64,000 nt of DNA from Tolypeutes matacus. Its lineage: Eukaryota; Chordata; Mammalia; Cingulata; Chlamyphoridae. The notes beneath the pieces are model-generated. The model made no database searches. It was not told the DNA's origin and saw nothing but the letters and a program-made list of their open reading frames with translations. The position numbers and the translations under genes were made by a program. This document shows positions 44,676 to 55,954 of the stretch, in pieces; the stretch's first letter is position 1; every line of letters begins with the position of its first letter. The stretch spans positions 1,109,336-1,173,335 of the forward strand of contig JAKSZT010017954.1 of the NCBI GenBank assembly GCA_026826555.1, given 5' to 3'.

Positions 44676-45103
44676 GTTTTTGTTTTTAAAGATTTATTTA
44701 TTTATTAATTTATTTTCCCCCACCTCCCGTTGTTGTTGTTTTTTCCATTTGCTGTCTGCTCTCTGTGTATTATTCTGTGTCCACTTGTCTTCTCTTTAGG
44801 CGGCACTGGGAACCGATCCTGGGACTTTCCGTAGTGGGAGAAAGGCACTCAGTCTCTTGCGCCACCTCAGCTCCCTGGTCTGCTGCGTGTCTTATTGTCT
44901 GTCCTCTGTGTCTCTTTTTGTTGCGTCATCTTGCTGTGCCAGATTTCCGCGTGGGCCAGCACTCCTGCACGGGCCAGCACTCTGCACAGGCCAGCTGGCT
45001 GCGCGGGCCAGCTTGCCTTTCACCAGGAGGCCCCGGGAATCGAACCCTGGACCTCCTATGTGGTAGAAGGGAGCCCAATCGCTTGAGCCACATCCGTTTC
45101 CCC
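44676..45103 (-). mobile_element. DAS-type SINE, long form with expanded internal minisatellite
   Basis: Minus-strand SINE: 5' head near 45020-45103 (B-box-like GGTTCGATTCCC), a second head near 44800-44875, and a T-rich/ATTT tail on the left at 44676-44715. Between the heads are four tandem 17-18-base units (44949-45017). No clear target duplication found. Confidence 0.9.
44949..45017 (-). repeat. Four-unit minisatellite inside the SINE
   Basis: Units of 18, 17, 17 and 17 bases share the core GGGCCAGC (units at 44949, 44967, 44984 and 45001). Other SINE copies in the window have at most one or two related units here. Confidence 0.85.
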
Positions 45104-45439
45104 TCAGACATGGCTCTAATGAGTGCTGGCCTCACTGCCATTTCTCTGCCTCTTGGACGTCCCTGGACCATGAGCTCCTTGCCAGTAGGCACAGGGTCTT
45201 GTCTGGGTCTGAATCTCCAGGCTCAGACCTAACGCTGACTTTGGAGCAGGAACTTCCTGAAGCTTGTCCTGAAAAATCACCCCAATTCATTGGGAACCTT
45301 TTGCTATTTAACACTGAATTTAAGCCAAGTAGCCATTATATGGGATCTCAGTTCAAAATGGTAAAATAATGTAAATAATCCTTAGTAAATGTCATTCATC
45401 TAGTAGGTAAACCCTTTTATAAAAAGGAAAGGTGAATAA
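45104..45439. other. Unique sequence
   Basis: No repeat recognised. AT-richer from 45310. Confidence 0.4.
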
Positions 45440-45595
45440 TCTATTGCACTCCATGGAGAGCTCCTTGGTGTCTGCCCTCATTGAATTCTCACAACAGCCC
45501 TATTCATAGACGTATTTTCCAGATGAGGACACTGACACCGGTGGGGTAATGTGACTTGTTCTAGGCCCCTCTGCTATGAGCCTGGGTCTGACTGA
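45440..45595 (-). mobile_element. MIR fragment
   Basis: 'attctcacaacagccctatt' and 'ttttccagatgaggacactg'. Confidence 0.78.
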
Positions 45596-45849
45596 TGGCA
45601 GAGGTGGGGTGCTGCCCTCTCAGAGGGAAGGAGGGGGCCGAGCACGCTGGTCCCTGTGGGCTACTGGCTTCTGTCTGCAGGTCCAGGGACTGGAAGTTTG
45701 GTGGGTGGTGGGGACAGCTTCAGGGGCAGAGAAAGGAAAGGGGAAGGCAGTGCCTTGACTGGTCTTGGTCTTGGCATCGTAGCCGTTTCGTGGAGCTCTG
45801 GTATTTACACTAGAAGTGCAGTGGGCATCGCACCAGGGGAACGGAAGAG
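45596..45849. other. Unique sequence
   Basis: Nothing recognised. Confidence 0.35.
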
Positions 45850-45980
45850 CCTGCTCCTGTCCCAGCTCTACCACATGCTGTGTGACCCCGGGAGAGCCAT
45901 TCACCTCTCTGAGCCTCCACTGCACCAGGCCCATATAATGCCTGCGTTGACGTGTGCAGGTCACCCAGGCAGCTGAAGAA
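45850..45980 (+). mobile_element. MIR fragment
   Basis: 'ctctaccacatgctgtgtga', 'gagccattcacctctctgag'. The 'cctcagtttcctcatctgtaa' core is degraded. Confidence 0.72.
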
Positions 45981-47439
45981 AAGGGCTTTGTAAAGGGGCC
46001 CCAGAGAGAAGCAGTGCCTGCCTGGCAGTGAACGAAGCATCTGTGGGGAGGGAGTTCTCCAGGGAGGGGGGCGGGGCCCTTTTTGAAAGGAGAGGGAAGC
46101 CTGGGATGGAGGAAAGGATCTGTGTTTCCAGAAGTGGCTGCATTTCTGAGCAGGATCCTTCTTGATGCATGAACCTGCTGGGGTGGAGCCCGCGCGGCAC
46201 CAGCTCCTCTGCTCGGCCTGGGGGAGAGGCTGGCTGAGCCCCCACAGGGCAGTCGGGGAGATCTTGCTGGTTTGGGGGCCTGAGAAGGGGGGGGGCTCAT
46301 CCCGCCTGGGGAGGGGTAGCCTGTGGTTTACCATTGACTTTCCGGTTTGTGGGTAAAGCCGGGGTTCCCCCCTGCTCTGCTGCTTTCCACTGTGTGCTGG
46401 GGGCCGCCCCTCTCTCGGCCTCTGTTCCATATGTGTGGAACGGACAGCTTGAGTTTATCGACCCCCAAGGTCACAGCAGCCTCAAAGGCCCCGGGGTTGC
46501 CACGCAGGCCCGTGGCGAGGTAGCTTTGCCCATGCGGGATGGGGTCTTGCCCCCACTTCTTCCTGACCCCACCCTCCTTTGGGAAAATCTTCAGGGACTT
46601 CAAAGCCCCCTCCGGCAACCCCTCCCCCCCACCCAGGTGCTGGAGCTGGGCCTCTGACCTGTTGTTCCCAGGGCGGGCTGGGGACGCAAGTCTTCCCACC
46701 AACCTTCCTTTTTATTTAATCTGCAACTCTGAAAGAATTTGCCCCATAAGTTGGGAGCAAAATCCTAGAATCAGGCCCGACTCTCAGCTGGGTTGCCCGG
46801 ATTACTGCTGCCCTGGGCTCGCACACCGTGTGCTGGTGTACCGCGGCCCCGAAGCTGCCAGGAACCTGAGGCCCCTCCTTGGGGACTCACCCTAACCGGT
46901 GCCCACCCCAAACCCCCGCCCCCTCTGCAGGGCTGATTGTGACCACTGAGAAGCTGTCCTCCTCCTGTCTTACTAAGAAAGCAAACTCACATTTGCCAAG
47001 TCTGGGCCATCTCAGAATGGGGCGAGGGGGCAGCCACATGAGCTCCTTTAATTCTCTCCCCAGCTGTGGGAGGGTGGTCCAAAGGCTCCATGTCACAGCT
47101 AAGGGCACTCATGCTGAGAAGGTTCCGGGGACAGCACCACCCTCTCACTCAGCCTCCTTTTAGGGAGGTCCCTGGAGAGACTCTGATGATGTCAGACCTT
47201 TGCCAGAAGTAAAAGTTTTTTCCTTGAGCAGCTGGCAGTGTCTGCCCTAGAGATGTAGCTCATATCGGGTTGTTTTCTTGCTTTGCCCTCTAGAAGGCCT
47301 GGAGCCCCATTTGTATCTGCCTGCCTGAATCCCCCCGCACCCCCAGCTTTCCACCTGCTCGTGACCTGTTGCACAGGGCGTGTGTGCCGGCATCTCCAGC
47401 TCACATTCGGGCTCTTAGCTGCACGAGTATGCGGGGTGG
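45981..47439. other. Unique GC-rich sequence
   Basis: About 1.5 kb. G-rich runs at 46285-46294 and 46308-46316. 46975-47100 could be a very old MIR. No gene recognised; minus-strand frames of 226 and 206 residues overlap each other and a MIR. Confidence 0.4.
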
Positions 47440-48034
47440 TGTATCAGTCAGCCAAAGGGGTGCTGAGGCAAAACACCAGAAATCGGTTGGCTTTTATAAA
47501 GGGTATTTATTTGGGGTAGAAGCTTACAGTTACCAGGCCATAAAGCATAACTTACTTCCCTCACCAAAGTCTATTGCCACGTGTTGGGGCAAGATGGCTG
47601 CCAACATCTGTGAGGGTTCAGGCTTCTTGGGGTCCTCTCTTCCCGGGCTCAGCTGCTGTCCTCTCTCCACAAGGCCAGCTTTAGACTGTCAGACTAACGA
47701 CTCTGCCTCTCTCCCTGGGGCTTCTGCCATGTCTAAGGAGCTGTCTCTGTTCCTCTGTGTTCTTCTCCTGTGTGTTCACTTCCCAGGCTCCAGCTCAAAA
47801 CTCCAGCACCAAAAACTCCAGCTCTGCCCTTTGCCATATCTTTTAACTGTGTTGGTGGGTGAGGACTCAATGCCTTACTGACGTGGCCCAATCAAAGCCC
47901 TAATCACAACTTAAACAAGTAAAAGTAAAACCTCTAAATCTAATACACTCTAATATGCCCAGAGGAAAAGACCAGTTTACAAACATAATCTCATATTTCT
48001 TTTTAGAATTCATCAATAATATCAAACTGCTACA
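47440..48034 (-). mobile_element. Solitary LTR, possibly xenarthran-specific
   Basis: A 595-base unit beginning TGTATCAGTCAGCC and ending ACTGCTACA, with near-identical 5-base flanks GGTGG (47435-47439) and GGTTG (48035-48039). The start resembles reversed MaLR/ERVL LTR ends, but the interior ('ttggggcaagatggctgcca') is unlike the human families I know. It looks little diverged. Strand is inferred from the MaLR-like edge. Confidence 0.7.
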
Positions 48035-48049
48035 GGTTGGGTGGGGGTG

Positions 48050-48190
48050 GGGCTGGTAAAACCGAACTGAGCCAGGAGCCTGTCCTGCTCCTGCCACTCC
48101 TTTGCTGTGTGACTTTGGGTGAATAGCCCTGCCACTCTGGCCTCAGTTTCCTCATCTATAAAAACAGGGGTTGAACTGGATAATCAAGGC
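48050..48190 (+). mobile_element. MIR fragment
   Basis: 'gctgtgtgactttgggtgaa', 'ctcagtttcctcatctataa', 'ggttgaactggataatcaag'. Well preserved. Confidence 0.88.
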
Positions 48191-49436
48191 AATCGTTTTA
48201 ATATTTGGGGGCTCCGGGTCCCTCTTTGAGAATTGGATGAAGCTCTGGGCCCTCTCTCCTGTAACCTGCCCGGACACAGAGGGGCTTGCTTACAGGAACT
48301 CTGAAGGACCCGCAATCTCTCACTAAGAAGCCTGAATCTAAAGTCTTCAGCTCTGATGGTAGTACAGGGAAAGCTCCTAGCCCTGGGGGCAGGGACACTC
48401 AAATTCTCAGGCACGTGCCCGCCCACCCAGTGGCCCAGGTCTTTCAGGTGGCCTTTGCGGATAGACACACTTAACTCGAAGGAGCAACAGAACTTCCAGA
48501 GCCCTTCAGGACCCCCCCTTGCACTCCTAGGAGGGAAAGCTCTTGGGGGACCAGAATGGCATGCTGAGGGGCCGTCCCCAACCCTACTCGGCCAGTTGGA
48601 CAAGGCCTGGGAGCTCTGGGGTCTTCATCCCAGATGGGGCTGGACCCAGACCCCCCTGCTGGGAGCATGTGACCCAAGGAGCTGGAGCCTCTGTTTACTA
48701 GGAAGGGGTAAGAGATCCTCTGCCTCTTCCCATAAGTGGCGCTCATGCCTGTTTCCCCCAGCTGGGGCTGAGTCATGGAAATTCCTTTAGGATCCCTTTC
48801 CTGGCCCTCTTCCCTGTTTTCTTTGGAAGTCTGAAGCAACATCCTAAATTTCCTCTGCCTAATTTTAGTCTCTGGGAACTGCAGCAGATGATGTCAGACT
48901 GGAAATTAGATGCCATTGGTCTTCTCAGGCCCGGGTCTGTCACCAGCTCCTTGCAGCTGCCCTGTCCCACAGGGTCAGGTGTGGGCCTTGGAGACGCCAC
49001 CTTGGTTGGCAGCAGCGCTGAGCCTGGGCTCCTCTGTCAGAAGTGCCTTTGGCATTTGGTATCCACCAAAGGCAAGGGGCAGGTCCTCTGTGCCAGGGCA
49101 CCCAGGGCATGCCAAGCTCACCTGGGTGACTGGGGAAAATGGACCCATCCCCTCCCATACACAGAGTGGGAGCACATTCTAACAACCAAATCCGATCTCA
49201 GTATTGGGGGAGCGGAGCCAGATTTGTGGGCCTACCCCCACTCAGGAAGCCTCCATGGACTGCCCGTGTCTAGATTTGAGGCTCCTCTCGGTGTTCTCAG
49301 AGTGACCCCCCTCCATCCTCCCTCCACCTCCCACAGCACGGAGGACCTCGGTTGTTGTCTGGTTCCTCTGCTGCCAACTCCAGCAGACTGTAGGTTCCCG
49401 GGAGCAAGGAGGCATTTGGACCAACACACTGCAGGA
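48191..49436. other. Unique GC-rich sequence
   Basis: About 1.2 kb with no repeat or exon recognised. Confidence 0.4.
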
Positions 49437-49805
49437 TGCATGGATGAATGGATGCATGGATGGATGGATGGATGCATGGATGCATGGATGGATGTGTAGA
49501 TAGATGGATGCATGGATGGATGCATGGATGGATGGATGGACGGATGGATGCATGGATGGATGTGTGGATGGATGGATGCATGGATGGATGCGTGAATGGA
49601 TGGATGGATGGATGGATGGATGGATGGATGGATGGATGGATGNNNNNNNNNNATGGATGGATGGATGGATGGATGGATGGATGGATGGATGGATGGATGG
49701 ATGGATGGATGCATTCATGCATGGATGGATGCATGGATGGATGGGTGGATGGATGGATGCGTGGATGGATGCGTGGATGGATGGATGGATGGATGCATGG
49801 GTGGA
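49437..49805. repeat. GATG tetranucleotide array with ATGC/TGTG variants
   Basis: At least 360 bases of tetranucleotide repeat. The left and right thirds mix GGATGCAT, GGATGTGT and GGATGCGT variants. The centre (about 49590-49710) is nearly pure GATG and contains the 10-N gap. Because the unit is four bases and lacks stop codons, all six frames stay open; this is a property of the repeat, not evidence of coding. Confidence 0.98.
49643..49652. other. Assembly gap (10 N) inside tandem repeat
   Basis: Ten undetermined bases in the pure part of the GATG array. The true repeat length is unknown. Confidence 1.
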
Positions 49806-51274
49806 CTGTTGAACATGAAAAGTGATTGGAAAGGTGCCCTGAACTGTTCCCCTTCTGATTTGAACCTCCCTTAACCTTAGAGCAGCTGTCAGGCTTCCTC
49901 TGGGTGGGGCCTGTTGGTGGGATTATTTGCTCATGGCCAGGATTCCAGACTCATCTGAAATTCTGCTGAGTGCAGCTGGGGCGATGCATTTAGGGGACTT
50001 AGTCCCTTCTTTTCCATTGGGTCTGTTCTTCCAGTCTTCCTCCGTTCCTGGCCACAGCGCGTGGTCCTTCTCTCCTCACACCCCTGAAGAACTTTAGCGG
50101 CCCCTCACCCTTGGCTCCTGGCTGGAGGGGGGCGCATGGGAGTGGGCACCTGGGGCCAGGACTCCCCTGGCCAGCCTTAGACGCTCTGAGTTGGAGAGAG
50201 AGAGAGACAGCAACTGCACCAGCTCTGCCTCATCTCCCTCACACGAGGGACCGATGACGGCCCTCTTTTTCCAGGCCCCAAGGGTGCCAGCTGCTGGGTG
50301 TTGCCTCTGGCGGTGCCATGTGGCGCCCCTGCCCACCGGGCCCCCGATAACTCATCAGCTGCAGCGAGCTGGAGGCTGCTTTTCCAGGGTGGATGCTGGA
50401 GACAGAAGTTCCTCACCTGACAGAAGTTTCTCACCTGAAGATGTGTCCTGGTGCTCCCCTGCATGAGGCTGTGAAGCATGGAGGCTTCTGCCTCCCACAC
50501 AGGCTGGGAGGGTCAGGGCTCCCCGAGACCCTGGATTCTGGCTGGTTTCATGTGAAGCGGGCAGGGGCTCTGTGTCCAGGGCAGAGGGGCTGGCTCTTGA
50601 TTCAAGGACCCCAGATGAAGCCCCTTGGCCGTGGGCAGGCAGCTGGCAAGAGAGGAAGGAGCCCTGGACCAGCTGGGGAATTGCGGCTACCTCCCACCTC
50701 CTCTCAGAGTCGCTTATTCTTTTCTCTTTAATCGGGGTAAGGAGCTTCCCCTCCTGGCTTCACAGAGAGACTAGGGGGCGCTTCGGGTTCTTGAATTTGC
50801 AGTTGTCTTGGGAGCCGAGGCTCCCAGCAGCACCAGGTTTGGCTTCTGGGCCTCCTGTAGCCCTGGAGGCTCCACTGAGCCGGCCACACATGGCGACATG
50901 AAAGCACTTGAGCACCTCATTTCTTTTCACAAGTGTCTCCATCCGAGTTCAAGTCGACACCAGGAGGCTGCCCATGGGCAGGGGGCCTTTGGACCTCCGG
51001 GGCCTGGCCACGCTGAACCCATTGGAAGGCCGTGACGTGGGAAAGAAAGGACCCTTAGATGAGTGATATGGGGGGGAGGGGAGGGGGACGGGCTGGGGAT
51101 GTGTGTAGTGGGACAGGACCTTGTCACACGGCTGCGCGCCCCTGGGTGCTCCATGTGAGGGCTACAAACTGAATGCCCAGCTCAAATCCCCCGGCTTGCT
51201 GACCTGGTCTTTTAGGAACAGTCGTGTTCCAGATATGCTTGATTTGGAGTGACTTCAAAGTTTATCAGGCACAT
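49806..51274. other. Unique GC-rich sequence
   Basis: About 1.5 kb. Includes a G-quadruplex-type run at 51070-51098. No gene or interspersed repeat recognised. Confidence 0.4.
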
Positions 51275-51460
51275 TTTGGGTTGTAGTCACCTTCCTAGCT
51301 GTGTGACATCGTAGTAGCTTGTTCTTTGTGTCTTGGTTTCCCACTCTGCTAAATGGGGCCAATAACGGTCCTGCCTTCACAGAGTTATGGTGAGGATTAA
51401 ATGAGTTAGTGCAGGGCTTAGGCCAGTTCCTGGCTCCTGGTAAATCCTTTGTGCTAGATA
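51275..51460 (+). mobile_element. MIR
   Basis: 'cttcctagctgtgtgacatc', 'agttatggtgaggattaaat', 'agtgcagggcttaggccagt' in MIR order, running into an ATT repeat. Confidence 0.85.
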
Positions 51461-51490
51461 TTATTATTATTATTAATTATTATTATTAGC
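51460..51490. repeat. (ATT)n microsatellite
   Basis: TATTATTATTATTATTAATTATTATTATTA, grown from the MIR 3' end, where such repeats are typical. Confidence 0.92.
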
Positions 51491-51839
51491 CTTATTGCAG
51501 CAGACTGAAGTCATAAAGCAGTGGAGCTGTGTGGCAGGCTGACCCTCTTCTGCAGTGGTCACTTCCTCTGGTCCCCACCTCCCAGGCAGTGCCAGGTGCC
51601 AGCTGAGCCTGCCTGGGCTTGAATAGTGGCACTGCCAACTCATCCTGGGGGGAAGGGACTTGTGGAGCCTCGGTTTCCCCATATGTCAATGGGATGTGTC
51701 GAGGTCGGCTAGGAGGATGTACCAAGGCTTGGAGCCACAGAAGAACGTGCCTTCTTTCAGGAATCACAGGCCATGTGGTGTGGTGCAGAAAGAGAAAGTG
51801 GGTAGGGGGAGAGCTGGGGGACAGGCTGGGGCGGCACAG

Positions 51840-51915
51840 AGGCCCCACTGTGAGGGTCTTGGAGGGCGAGCTAAGGAGTTGGCACTTTATGATACAGGTG
51901 ATAGGGAGCCCGTTG
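51840..51915 (+). mobile_element. Short L2-like repeat fragment
   Basis: 'gctaaggagttggcacttta' and 'acaggtgatagggagcc' match the same repeat family as 35090-35115 (there 'ggcaatggggaacc'). Confidence 0.45.
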
Positions 51916-52034
51916 TCCTGAGAATTTGAGACTCTCTTTAAGAGAGCTGGTTACAGACTGGGAAGCCCCTAGCCAGGGCTGAGGATGGCTCTGGGTTCGA
52001 GAATTTGCAGAGGCATGAGCCCTGCTGGAAATGG

Positions 52035-52140
52035 CAGGTGGGCCCTGGGCTCTGGCCCCGGCTTGCCCCTGCCTGGCTGTGTGTTCTTGGGCACATTCCT
52101 GCCCTCTCTGTGCCATTGTCTCCCACCTAGACCAAGAGGG
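52035..52140 (+). mobile_element. MIR fragment, diverged
   Basis: 'tggctgtgtgttcttgggca' with 'cattcctgccctctctgtgc'. Confidence 0.65.
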
Positions 52141-52339
52141 GTTTGGTCTCCATGTTCTCCGAGGGACCATCTGTGGTTCCAGCTGACACGGGCCACCCCA
52201 ATGATGCTGGCCCTGTCCAGCCAGCCTCAGCTGTTGGGACAGGGGTCAGATGGCGGTGGGGTGGGCAGATCCTGCTGCTTCAGACCAGCTTTGGGTTCAT
52301 CAGTCTTGGGAAATTACTAACCAAATTGGGTTTGACTAC

Positions 52340-52585
52340 TACCTAACTATCTCTTTCTCTTTCCAGTAATTCCGACTTCTTCTTTATATTCGGTGTCACC
52401 GCCCTCAGGAAGCCCTCCCCACCCCCTTGGCTTCCTTAGCTTGCTATTATAATGATCCCCTGGATTGTCTTCCCTGGGCCATGGTGCTGTCAAGGGCTGG
52501 GTTTGCATCCTCATTCCCTGAATCCTGATTGCCCAGGATGGTGCTTCCTGGCCAGGGCACCCAGCAGTGTTTGTTGAATGAATAT
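52340..52585 (+). mobile_element. L2 3' end
   Basis: 'tcaggaagccctccccaccc' and the terminal 'agtgtttgttgaatgaatat'. Confidence 0.72.
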
Positions 52586-52879
52586 CTGTGAGCTGTTTAC
52601 TATCCATGCTTCAAATGCTGGACAACAATGGTAAGAGCTTTACTTTGCTGGGACAGGATTCTATGTTCTGGAACTTCCCACGGTCATTTCTGTTCTGGAA
52701 TGCTCCTGGCAGGAGACGATGCCAAAATCCTGGCCCCCCAGAGCTGGGCACTGTTCCTGTCCTGCTCCCCCAGACCCTCACACTCCACAAGCCTTGGGGG
52801 AAGGGGAGGGACGTCCTACTTCTTGGCTTCCGAGTCAAGTCTTGGCCCAGAATGTCCTATAAGGAAAGCTTACGAGGTC
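52586..52879. other. Unique sequence
   Basis: Nothing recognised. Confidence 0.4.
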
Positions 52880-52910
52880 GGCGTGTGTGTGTGTATGTGT
52901 GTGTGTGTTC
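52880..52910. repeat. (TG)n microsatellite
   Basis: GTGTGTGTGTGTATGTGTGTGTGTG with one TA interruption. Confidence 0.93.
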
Positions 52911-52959
52911 CCAGCATCTGCATCCTTGCTCCCACACACGGTCCAGGCTGTCCAAGCTG

Positions 52960-53065
52960 GAAAGGTCCTCAGAGCTTTAATCCAATCACCTCATCTTAAA
53001 TGAGAAAATGGAAGGCTAGGGACAGGAAAGTGCTCGCTGAAGTCATTCAGCAAAAAGCCCCAAAA
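52960..53065 (-). mobile_element. MIR fragment
   Basis: 'cctcatcttaaatgagaaaa' and 'gctgaagtcattcagcaaaa' resemble the reversed MIR core. Confidence 0.55.
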
Positions 53066-53089
53066 TCAGGATTGAGTAAAAATAGATCC

Positions 53090-53225
53090 CTTTTATTAAA
53101 TGGCTGCTGCCTGCCAAGTGCTGAGGTGGGAATTATTATCTCCACCACGCCGAGAGGGAACTCCAGGCCCAGGGGCAGAAGTCTCGGGGAAGCAGCGGGG
53201 CTGGATCCGAGCTGAGGTCTGAGCA
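53090..53225 (-). mobile_element. MIR fragment
   Basis: 'gctgcctgccaagtgctgag' and 'gtgggaattattatctccac'. Confidence 0.6.
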
Positions 53226-54049
53226 CCCAACCCTCCCCGCAGGGTGGGGGACAGCGGGCTGTCCCGTCTGCAGGCAAGAAGCCTTCATGGCCTGAGGTGG
53301 CCTGCCTGGTCCAAGAGCTGAGCCATGCCTGGTTCCTCTCAGCCACCCTAAGCCAAGAGATCCTGGCTAGGCGAAGGCAGACGGGCCCTGCTCAGCCCCG
53401 ACTGGTGTCACCCAGTGCCACCTGTGGGCAAGACCTTCCCTGGTCCTAGGACACGGGTCCCAGCCCTGGCCAGTGTGGTTAGAAAGAATTCGTGTCCTGA
53501 CTTGCAGTCTTACAGGAAATGGCCTCTCAGAAATGCCTGCCATGGGCAGCCAAGAAACACAAGGGAAGGCAGGTCCAGTTCTGGCAAGACTTTGACCTCA
53601 GGTAACCCGGAAACTCTTCTACTGCAAATACCTAGAAATAGAAGCTAAAACCGTGCGCGCATTATTTAAAATCCTCAGTCGAATTCGTAAGGCAGCGGCA
53701 TGCTCCAGGGGCCCCCTCGAACCAGAACCTAAGAGAGAAGCAAGAAGCAGGAGGTTTTGCTACCGTTGCCGCAGTCACTGCAGATGGGGTGGGGGCGGGC
53801 GCTGGTCTGTGGGTGGGGGGATGTGAGAGGACCTGGGAAGACGCAGGCTCCTGTGTGACAGCAAGTTAGAGCCGAGAGTGAAAGAGGTGACTTGGGAAAA
53901 GTCCACCCTTGGCTCACGGAGGCAACAAGGAAGCTTGTGGGTCTCTGTCCGGACTCTGAGAAAGGAAAACCTTGGGCCTCTACCTCCCATGGGGCAGGAC
54001 TCAGATATACGCCCCCTCTGTGGTCCGGGCACACAAGCCACAAAATTGG
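53226..54049. other. Unique sequence
   Basis: No repeat or exon recognised. Confidence 0.4.
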
Positions 54050-54720
54050 TTCTGGGTTGGAGCTATCAAAGGAGAAACTGGAAAATGATTCAAGCGAAGA
54101 TGCCAAAATTAAGTGTTTAGCTATTCCTATCCAGCAATGCATGCAAAAGGATCACGACCAAATGGGCTTCTTTAGAAAATCTATTAATGTAATGCAGCTC
54201 ATTAACAGGAGAAAAGCGTTTGATAAAATGCAGCACCTATTCATGATGAAACTGGGAGAAGAGAAAGAAACTCCCTTGACTTAATGGAGTCCAGCTACCC
54301 GATGTCCCCAGCAAACACTGCACTGATGTGAAACACGAGAAACCTCCCTTTAAGGTCATGAGTGACATCTGGAGGCAGCTTTCAGGATTTCTGTTTGGCA
54401 CCATCCTGGACTTTCTACCTGTGCAAGCACATTAAAGGAATACCAAGGTACAGAGACTGGAAAACTTGTGTGTGACAAAAGGCGCCGTTACCAAAGCAAA
54501 AACACAAGCCACAGACTGGGAGAAGAGATTTGCATCATGTAAAATTGATTTATGAGCATCCGACATATATAAAGAGCTCCTGTGAATCAATATGAAAAAC
54601 TTAAAATGTACCGATAGAAAAATGGCTGAGGTCACAAACAGGCATGGCACAGAGGGGGAAACAGAAATGGTGCAAAAACCTGTGAGTCGATGTTCTGCCT
54701 CATTAGCCGTCACACCCAGC
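54050..54720 (+). mobile_element. Ancient L1 ORF2 fragment, sense orientation
   Basis: 'aaatctattaatgtaatgca' and 'gaaaagcgtttgataaaatg' are L1 reverse-transcriptase coding text. Then 'caagccacagactgggagaa' and 'tatataaagagctcctgtga' come from the C-terminal half. A segment between the RT motif and this part is missing, so it is deleted and rearranged. Confidence 0.82.
54092..54284 (+). pseudogene. L1 ORF2p reverse-transcriptase remnant
   Basis: A short open stretch contains '[20 protein letters not shown]', the L1 region around RT motif A. The stretch expected between 'INR' and 'KAFDK', including the residues just before motif A, is deleted. Non-functional fossil. Confidence 0.78.
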
Positions 54721-55339
54721 AGAGCTTCCCCTGTCTGCCTCTGGGGCTGCAGGGTGCGGTGAGGGGGCAAGGGTTGGACAAGGCTGGGGACCAGTGCTGG
54801 GCATGACGGAGGCTTGTCCCTGACTCCTGCTTGTCCGTCAGGACCTGGCCTGAGCTGGCCAGAGTGTAGGAGATGGTGGGCCACCCTAGAGGCCAGGAGG
54901 CGAGTTGCTGGGCTCTGGGCTTCCACCCCTCTCAGTCGGAGAAGATTCTCTTTAGTTGTTATCTATCAGGGTTCTGGGCACAATTTTGTGTGGGAAAAAG
55001 GCTTGCAACGTTTGACAACTGCTGCCCTAAGGTCAGATCCTCTGGCCTGAGTCTCTGATAGAGATCGCGGGAGGCCCAAGGTCAGAGGGAAGCCCCCCAT
55101 GCTCACCTCCCAGCACCTCCAAACAACCATCACCAGAAGGAGACAGCCCCACGCCTGAGACCAAGGCTTCTTCCGTAGCCCAGCAGGACCCAGAGCTAAC
55201 GCTGGAGGCTACCAGGGGCCCCAGGCTCAGTCCTCGCTTTGCCTTTGGAGGAGCCCGAGATCAGAAGGGACCCACCCAGGTAGGTGCAGCTGTAGAAAAA
55301 GATGCAGGGTTGGTCCCCAGGCCCCCGCCCCATGCCCCG
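54721..55339. other. Unique sequence
   Basis: Nothing recognised. Confidence 0.4.
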
Positions 55340-55806
55340 TGTTACGGAGTGAACTATGGCCCCCGCACCCCCCCCCAAAAAAAGACATTTTGAGTTCTAA
55401 CTCCTTGTCCTGTGAATGTGGACGTATTTGTAAATAGGGACGTGTAGAGATTTTGTTGGTTGAGATGAGGCCAAACTGGATTAGGTGGGCCCTTCACCCA
55501 GCAGGACTAGTGTCTTTCCAAGCAGAGGCAACTTGGACGCGGCGAGTAAGACAGTGACACAGAGACACGGCCACGTGCCAGAGGCAGAGCTGAGTCACTC
55601 CACGAGGCAAGGAGCCCCACGGATGGCCGGCCACCAGGATGCCCCGGGAAGGGTGTGGAACAGGTGTCCCCTCTGAGAGGAGGCACCGCCCAGCCCACAC
55701 CATGATTTTGGACTTCTGGCCTCCAGAACCATGACACAATACGTTACTGTTGTGCAAGCCGAGCGGGCTCCGGTATTTGTCACAGCCGCCCTGGCAGATG
55801 GAGACA
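55340..55806 (+). mobile_element. Solitary MaLR (MST/MLT1-like) LTR
   Basis: 'gagttctaactccttgtcct', 'gtatttgtaaatagggacgt', 'ttggacttctggcctccaga' and 'ttgtcacagccgccctggca' follow the MaLR LTR order. No internal retroviral sequence is attached. Confidence 0.85.
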
Positions 55807-55954
55807 CTCGTCCTCCCCTATGCTGCCCTGTCCCCCCACTATGGGGAGAGCGAGCCAGTGACCTTGCCTCTGCTTTTTGAACCTCTGCTACTGTTCCCTG
55901 AGGGAAGCCCAGAGGTCAGGGAGAATTCTGCCCTTTTCTTGCTGTACTTTTCTT

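Noticed and set aside
49232..49874. Repeat proteins (MDGW-type or SIHP-type) in all frames
   Set aside because: A stop-free tetranucleotide repeat is open in every frame. There is no start context, flanking exon or family support.
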